Source: Eledone cirrhosa
Lineage: Eukaryota; Mollusca; Cephalopoda; Octopoda; Eledonidae
NCBI GenBank assembly: GCA_964016885.1
Contig: OZ024742.1
Span: 360,723,936-360,787,935 of the forward strand
Reading direction: 5' to 3'
Length of the DNA stretch: 64,000 bases
In this document: positions 56,601-64,000 of the stretch, one piece after another
Layout: each line of letters begins with the position of its first letter
How positions within the stretch are numbered: the stretch's first letter is position 1
Notes under the pieces: generated by a model
Databases searched by the model: none
Told to the model about the DNA's origin: nothing
Seen by the model: the letters and a program-made list of their open reading frames with translations, nothing else
Translations under genes and position numbers: made by a program

Positions 56601-59600
56601 GTAGAGACTGTTATAGTAGTGACTGTTATAGTAGAGACTGTTATAGTAGAGACTGTTATAGTAGTGACTGTTATAGTAGTGACTGGTATAGTAGAGACTG
56701 GTATAGTAGAGACTGTTATAGTAGAGACTGTTATAGGAGTGACTGTTATAGTAGAGACTGTTATAGTAGAGACTGTTATAGTAGTGACTGTTATAGTAGT
56801 GACTGGTATAGTAGTGACTGGTATAGTAGAGACTGTTATAGTAGAGACTGTTATAGTAGAGACTGTTATAGTAGAGACTGGAATAGTAGTGACTGTTATA
56901 GTAGAGACTGTTATAGTAGAGACTGGTATAGTAGAGACTGTTATAGTAGAGACTGTTATAGTAGAGACTGGTATAGTAGAGACTGTTATAGTAGTGACTG
57001 TTATAGTAGAGACTGTTATAGTAGAGACTGTTATAGTAGTGACTGGTATAGTAGTGACTGTCATAGTAGAGACTGGTATAGTAGAGACTGGTATAGTAGT
57101 GACTGTTATAGTAGAGACTGTTATAGTAGTGACTGGTATAGTAGTGACTGTTATAGTAGTGACTGGTATAGTAGTGACTGTTATAGTAGTGACTGGTATA
57201 GTAGTGACTGTTATAGTAGTGACTGTTATAGCAGTGACTGTTATAGTAGAGACTGTTATAGTAGAGACTGTTATAGTAGAGACTGTTATAGTAGAGACTG
57301 GTATAGTAGAGACTGTTATAGTAGAGACTGTTATAGTAGTGACTGGTATAGTAGAGACTGTTATAGTAGAGACTGTTATAGTAGAGAGTGTTATAGTAGA
57401 GACTGTTATAGCAGTGACTGTTATAGTAGAGACTGTTATAGTAGAGACTGTTTTAGTAGTGACTGTTATAGTAGAGACTGTTATAGTAGTGACTGTTATA
57501 GTAGAGACTGTTATAGTAGTGACTGGTATAGTAGTGACTGTTATAGTATTGACTGGTATAGTAGAGACTGTTATAGTAGTGACTGTTATAGTAGTGACTG
57601 TTATAGTAGAGACTGTTATAGTAGAGACTGTTATAGTAGTGACTGGTATAGTAGTGACTGTTATAGTAGAGACTGTTATAGTGGTAACTGGTATAGTAGA
57701 GACTGTTATAGTAGAGACTGTTATAGTAGTGACTGTTATAGTAGAGACTGTTATAGTAGAGACTGTTATAGTAGTGACTGTTATAGTAGTGACTGGTATA
57801 GTAGAGACTGGTATAGTAGAGACTGTTATAGTAGAGACTGTTATAGGAGTGACTGTTATAGTAGAGACTGTTATAGTAGAGACTGTTATAGTAGTGACTG
57901 TTATAGTAGTGACTGGTATAGTAGTGACTGGTATAGTAGAGACTGTTATAGTAGAGACTGTTATAGTAGAGACTGTTATAGTAGAGACTGGAATAGTAGT
58001 GACTGTTATAGTAGAGACTGTTATAGTAGAGACTGGTATAGTAGAGACTGTTATAGTAGAGACTGTTATAGTAGAGACTGGTATAGTAGAGACTGTTATA
58101 GTAGTGACTGTTATAGTAGAGACTGTTATAGTAGAGACTGTTATAGTAGTGACTGGTATAGTAGTGACTGTCATAGTAGAGACTGGTATAGTAGAGACTG
58201 GTATAGTAGTGACTTGTATAGTAGAGACTGGTATAGTAGTGACTGGTATAGTAGTGACTGTTATAGTAGAGACTGTTATAGTAGAGACTGGTATAGTAGA
58301 GACTGTTATAGTACAGACTTATAGTAGAGACTGGTATAGTAGTGACTGTTATAGTAGAGACTGTTATAGTAGAGACTGGTATAGTAGAGACTGGTACAGT
58401 AGGGACTGGTATAGTAGAGACTGTTATAGTAGAGACTGGTATAGTAGAGACTGGTATAGTAGAGACTGTTATAGTAGAGACTGGTATAGTAGAGACTGGT
58501 ATAGTAGTGACTGGTATAGTAGAGACTGTTATAGTAGAGACTGTTATAGTAGAGACTGTTATAGTAGAGACTGTTATAGTAGTGACTGTTATAGTAGAGA
58601 CTGTTATAGTAGTGACTGTTATAGTAGTGACTGTTATAGTAGAGACCGTTATAGTAGTGACTGTTATGGTAGAGACTGTTATAGTAGAGACTGGTATAGT
58701 AGTGACTGGTATAGTAGAGACTGGTATAATAGTGACTGTTATAGTAGTGACTGTTATAGTAGAGACTGTTATAGTAGAGACTGTTATAGTAGTGACTGTT
58801 ATAGTAGAGACTGTTATAGTAGAGACTGGTATAGTAGTGACTGTTATAGTAGAGACTGGTATAATTGTGACTGTTATAGTAGAGACTGGTATAATAGTGA
58901 CTGTTATAATAGTGACTGTTATAGTAGAGACTGGTATAATAGTGACTGTTATAGTAGAGACTGGTATAATAGTGACTGTTATAGTAGAGACTGGTATAAT
59001 AGTGACTGTTATAGTAGTGACTGTTATAGTAGAGACTGTTATAGTAGTGACTGTTATAGAAGAGACTGGTATAGTAGAGACTGTTATAGTAGAGACTGTT
59101 ATAGTAGAGACTGGTACAGTAGAGACTGGTATAGTAGAGACTGTTATAGTAGAGACTGGTATAGTAGTGACTGTTATAGTAGAGACTGGTATAGTAGAGA
59201 CTGTTATAGTAGTGACTGGTATAGTAGTGACTGTTATAGTAGAGACTGGTATAGTAGTGACTGTTATAGTAGAGACTGTTATAGTAGAGACTGTTATAGT
59301 AGTGACTGTTATAGTAGAGACTGTTATAGTAGTGACTGGTATAGTAGTGACTGTTATAGTAGAGACTGGTATAGTAGAGACTGTTATAGTAGTGACTGAG
59401 ATAGTAGAGACTGTTATAGTAGTGACTGTTATAGAAGAGACTGGTATAGTAGAGACTGTTATAGTAGAGACTGTTATAGTAGAGACTGGTACAGTAGAGA
59501 CTGGTATAGTAGAGACTGTTATAGTAGTGACTGGTATAGTAGTGACTGTTATAGTAGAGACTGGTATAGTAGTGACTGTTATAGTAGAGACTGTTATAGT

Positions 59601-62600
59601 AGAGACTGTTATAGTAGTGACTGTTATAGTAGAGACTGTTATAGTAGTGACTGGTATAGTAGTGACTGTTATAGTAGAGACTGTTATAGTAGAGACTGGT
59701 ATAGTAGAGACTGTTATAGTAGTGACTGTTATAGCAGAGACTGTTATATTAGAGACTGTTATAGTAGTGACTGTTATAGTAGTGTCTGTTATAGTAGAGA
59801 CTGGTATAGTAGTGACTGTTATAGTAGTGACTGTTATAGTAGTGACTGTTATAGTAGAGACTGTTATAGTAGTGACTGTTATAGTAGAGACTTATAGTAG
59901 AGACTGGTATAGTAGTGACTGTTATAGTAGAAAGTGGTATAGTAGTGACTGTTATAGTAGTGAATGTTATAGTAGTGACTGTTATAGTAGTGACTGGTAT
60001 AGTAGTGACTGTTATAGTAGAGACTGTTATAGTAGAGACTGGTATAGTAGAGACTGTTATAGTAGAGACCGGTATAGTAGTGACTGGTATAGTAGTGACT
60101 GTTATAGTAGAGACTGTTATAGTAGAGACAGTTATAGTAGTGACTCTTATAGTAGAGACTGGTATAGTAGTGACTGTTATAGTAGTGACTGTTATAGTAG
60201 ACTTATAGTAGAGACTGGTATAGTAGAGACTGTTATAGTAGAGACTGTTATAGTAGTGACTGGTATAGTAGAGACTGTTATAGTAGAGACTGTTATAGTA
60301 GAGAGTGTTATAGTAGAGACTGGTATAGTAGAGACTGTTATAGTAGAGACTGTTATAGTAGTGACTGGTATAGTAGTGACTGTTATAGTAGTGACTGGTA
60401 TAGTAGTGACTGTTATAGTAGTGACTGGTATAGTAGTGACTGTTATAGTAGTGACTGTTATAGCAGTGACTGTTATAGTAGAGACTGTTATAGTAGAGAC
60501 TGTTATAGTAGAGACTGTTATAGTAGAGACTGGTATAGTAGAGACTGTTATAGTAGAGACTGTTATAGTAGTGACTGGTATAGTAGAGACTGTTATAGTA
60601 GAGACTGTTATAGTAGAGAGTGTTATAGTAGAGACTGTTATAGCAGTGACTGTTATAGTAGAGACTGTTATAGTAGAGACTGTTTTAGTAGTGACTGTTA
60701 TAGTAGAGACTGTTATAGTAGTGACTGTTATAGTAGAGACTGTTATAGTAGTGACTGGTATAGTAGTGACTGTTATAGTATTGACTGGTATAGTAGTGAC
60801 TGTTATAGTAGTGACTGTTATAGCAGTGACTGTTATAGTAGAGACTGTTATAGTAGAGACTGGTATAGTAGAGACTGTTATAGTAGTGACTGTTATAGTA
60901 GAGACTGTTATAGTAGTGACTGGTATAGTAGAGACTGTTATAGTAGTGACTGGTATAGTAGTGACTGTTATAGTAGTGACTGTTATAGTAGTGACTGTTA
61001 TAGTAGAGACTGTTATAGTAGAGACTGTTATAGTAGAGACTGTTATAGTAGAGACTGGTATAGTAGAGACTGGTATAGTAGAGACTGTTATAGTACAGAC
61101 TTATAGTAGAGACTGGTATAGTAGTGACTGTTATAGTAGAGACTGGTATAGTAGAGACTGGTACAGTAGGGACTGGTATAGTAGAGACTGTTATAGTAGA
61201 GACTGGTATAGTAGAGACTGGTATAGTAGAGACTGTTATAGTAGAGACTGGTATAGTAGAGACTGGTATAGTAGTGACTGGTATAGTAGAGACTGTTATA
61301 GTAGAGACTGGTATAGTAGAGACTGTTATAGTAGTGACTGTTATAGTAGAGACTGTTATAGTAGAGACTGTTATAGTAGAGACTGTTATAGTAGTGACTG
61401 TTATAGTAGAGACTGTTATAGTAGTGACTGTTATAGTAGTGACTGTTATAGTAGAGACCGTTATAGTAGTGACTGTTATAGTAGAGACTGTTATAGTAGA
61501 GACTGGTATAGTAGAGACTGGTATAATATTGACTGTTATAGTAGTGACTGTTATAGTAGAGACTGTTATAGTAGTGACTGTTATAGTAGAGACTGTTATA
61601 CTAGAGACTGGTATAGTAGTGACTGTTATAGTAGAGACTGGTATAATTGTGACTGTTATAGTAGAGACTGGTATAATAGTGACTGTTATAATAGTGACTG
61701 TTATAGTAGAGACTGGTATAATAGTGACTGTTATAGTAGAGACTGGTATAATAGTGACTGTTATAGTAGAGACTGGTATAATAGTGACTGTTATAGTAGT
61801 GACTGTTATAGTAGAGACTGTTATAGTAGTGACTGTTATAGTAGAGACTGGTATAGTAGAGACTGTTATAGTAGAGACTGGTATAGTAGAGACTGTTATA
61901 GTAGAGACTGGTATAGTAGTGACTGTTATAGTAGAGACTGGTATAGTAGAGACTGTTATAGTAGTGACTGGTATAGTAGTGACTGTTATAGTAGAGACTG
62001 GTATAGTAGTGACTGTTATAGTAGAGACTGTTATAGTAGAGACTGTTATAGTAGTGACTGTTATAGTAGAGACTGTTATAGTAGTGACTGGTATAGTAGT
62101 GACTGTTATAGTAGAGACTGTTATAGTAGAGACTGGTATAGTAGAGACTGTTATAGTAGTGACTGTTATAGTAGAGACTGTTATAGTAGAGACTGTTATA
62201 GTAGTGACTGTTATAGTAGTGACTGTTATAGTAGTGACTGTTATAGTAGAGACTGGTATAGTAGTGACTGTTATAGTAGTGACTGTTATAGTAGTGACTG
62301 TTATAGTAGAGACTGTTATAGTAGTGACTGTTATAGTAGAGACTTATAGTAGAGACTGGTATAGTAGAAAGTGGTATAGTAGTGACTGTTATAGTAGTGA
62401 ATGTTATAGTAGTGACTGTTATAGTAGTGACTGGTATAGTAGTGACTGTTATAGTAGAGACTGTTATAGTAGAGACTGGTATAGTAGAGACTGTTATAGT
62501 AGAGACCGGTATAGTAGTGACTGGTATAGTAGTGACTGTTATAGTAGAGACTGTTATAGTAGAGACTGGTATAGTAGAGACAGTTATAGTAGTGACTCTT

Positions 62601-64000
62601 ATAGTAGAGACTGGTATAGTAGTGACTGTTATAGTAGTGACTGTTATAGTAGAGACTGTTATAGTAGAGACTGGTATAGTAGAGACTGTTATAGTAGAGA
62701 CTGTTATAGTAGTGACTGGTATAGTAGAGACTGTTATAGTAGAGACTGTTATAGTAGAGAGTGTTATAGTAGAGACTGGTATAGTAGAGACTGTTATAGT
62801 AGAGACTGTTATAGTAGTGACTGGTATAGTAGTGACTGGTATAGTAGTGACTGTTATAGTAGTGACTGTTATAGCAGTGACTGTTATAGTAGTGACTGTT
62901 ATAGTAGAGACTGTTATAGTAGTGACTGGTATAGTAGTGACTGTTATAGTAGTGACTGTTTTAGTAGTGACTGTTATAGTAGAGACTGTTATAGTAGTGA
63001 CTGTTATAGTAGAGACTTATAGTAGAGACTGGTATAGTAGTGACTGTTATAGTAGAAAGTGGTATAGTAGTGACTGTTATAGTAGTGACTGTTATAGTAG
63101 TGACTGGTATAGTAGTGACTGTTATAGTAGAGACTGTTATAGTAGAGACTGGTATAGTAGAGACTGTTATAGTAGAGACCGGTATAGTAGTGACTGGTAT
63201 AGTAGTGACTGTTATAGTAGAGACTGTTATAGTAGAGACTGGTATAGTAGAGACAGTTATAGTAGTGACTCTTATAGTAGAGACTGGTATAGTAGTGACT
63301 GTTATAGTAGTGACTGTTATAGTAGAGACTGTTATAGTAGAGACTGGTATAGTAGAGACTGTTATAGTAGAGACTGTTATAGTAGTGACTGGTATAGTAG
63401 AGACTGTTATAGTAGAGACTGTTATAGTAGAGAGTGTTATAGTAGAGACTGGTATAGTAGAGACTGTTATAGTAGAGACTGTTATAGTAGTGACTGGTAT
63501 AGTAGTGACTGTTATAGTAGTGACTGGTATAGTAGTGACTGTTATAGTAGTGACTGTTATAGCAGTGACTGTTATAGTAGAGACTGTTATAGTAGAGACT
63601 GGTATAGTAGAGACTGTTATAGCAGTGACTGTTATAGTAGAGACTGTTATAGTAGAGACTGTTTTAGTAGTGACTGTTATAGTAGAGACTGTTATAGTAG
63701 TGACTGTTATAGTAGAGACTGTTATAGTAGTGACTGGTATAGTAGTGACTGTTATAGTATTGACTGGTATAGTAGTGACTGTTATAGTAGTGACTGTTAT
63801 AGCAGTGACTGTTATAGTAGAGACTGTTATAGTAGAGACTGGTATAGTAGAGACTGTTATAGTAGTGACTGTTATAGTAGAGACTGTTATAGTAGTGACT
63901 GGTATAGTAGAGACTGTTATAGTAGTGACTGGTATAGTAGTGACTGTTATAGTAGTGACTGTTATAGTAGTGACTGTTATAGTAGAGACTGTTATAGTAG
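50699..64000. repeat. Higher-order repeat block 3: 7.62-kb unit with internal duplications
   Basis: TATAGTACAGACT at 50686 and 58307 (7,621 apart). TATAGTAGAGACT at 52259, 55538 and 59880, and the 11-bp unit TATAGTAGACT at 52572, 55851 and 60193: both series are spaced 3,279 and 4,342, which sum to 7,621. So the 7.62-kb unit contains a 3.28-kb internal duplication. A further TATAGTACAGACT at 61089 and 13-bp units at 62332 and 63005 (673 apart) show shorter, younger duplications toward the right edge. Confidence 0.85.

Larger units (their letters stand above)
24823..64000. repeat. Giant 15-bp satellite, about 2,600 units, continues beyond the window
   Basis: Unit TATAGTAG(A/T)GACTG(T/G), repeated head to tail with no other sequence for 39.2 kb (about 2,612 units if all were 15 bp). 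Main variation: A/T at position 9, T/G at position 15, and T/C at position 6. Rarer units include TATAATAGTGACTGT, TATAATTGTGACTGT, TACAGTAGGGACTGG, TATAGTGGTAACTGG and TATAGGAGTGACTGT. The plus strand has four to five G for each C and almost no CpG. Two frames on each strand (plus: YSRDC/YSSDW-type and VETVI/VVTGI-type pentapeptides) stay open for up to 16 kb because 15 is a multiple of three. I see no start context, no codon bias and no reason to call a protein. Satellite of heterochromatin (centromeric, pericentromeric or subtelomeric) is the likely role. Confidence 0.97.

Noticed and set aside
24823..64000. Telomeric repeat
   Set aside because: The unit is not TTAGGG-like, and is 15 bp with internal variants and higher-order structure.

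Overview
This window reads as non-coding nuclear DNA of a multicellular animal, most likely a cephalopod mollusc (octopus, squid or cuttlefish). The pointers are tRNA-derived SINEs of the type familiar from squid and octopus, several families of decayed non-LTR retrotransposons whose 3' ends carry (GAT)n or (ATCT)n tails, and small inverted-repeat DNA transposons. I see no intact host gene, no rRNA or functional tRNA gene and no CRISPR array. The species is inferred from repeat families remembered from cephalopod genomes, not from a database search. LINE-A to LINE-D and SINE-1/SINE-2 are labels used only in this answer.

Left part, 1-19.0 kb: a graveyard of transposable elements. It opens inside LINE-A, an APE/RT-type retrotransposon with a readable reverse transcriptase (D282 and YADD at residues 371-374 of the reading frame starting at 143), a PHD-like C4HC3 zinc finger and a C-terminal domain, broken by frameshifts and stops. 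Three more LINE-A pieces follow (13.3, 18.4 and 19.0 kb), plus 3' ends of LINE-B, LINE-C and LINE-D, two SINE families and four MITE-like families recognised from their terminal inverted repeats. Between 11.1 and 17.1 kb lie five short minisatellites with unrelated units (58, 31, about 20, 28-30 and 45-50 bp).

Middle part, 19.94-24.3 kb: a tandem array of about 93 copies of a 47-48 bp unit. The unit is the small repeat already present two or three times in the 3' UTR of LINE-A. It is fused directly to the broken C-terminal domain of a LINE-A copy, which suggests how the array arose.

Right part, 24.82-64.0 kb (to the window edge): a satellite of about 2,600 copies of a 15-bp unit, TATAGTAG(A/T)GACTG(T/G). 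Rare 13-, 11- and 17-bp units and rare point variants recur at fixed multi-kb distances and show higher-order repeats of about 5.7 kb (25.7-36.3 kb), 4.2-4.6 kb (37-50 kb) and 7.62 kb (50.7 kb onward). Because 15 is a multiple of three, two frames on each strand stay open for kilobases. The resulting giant reading frames are by-products of the repeat, not genes.

Nothing here looks like a set of cooperating genes. The main interest is the transition from dispersed transposons to satellite DNA, with arrays apparently seeded by retrotransposon 3' ends and a large, strand-asymmetric, CpG-poor 15-bp satellite with layered higher-order structure.
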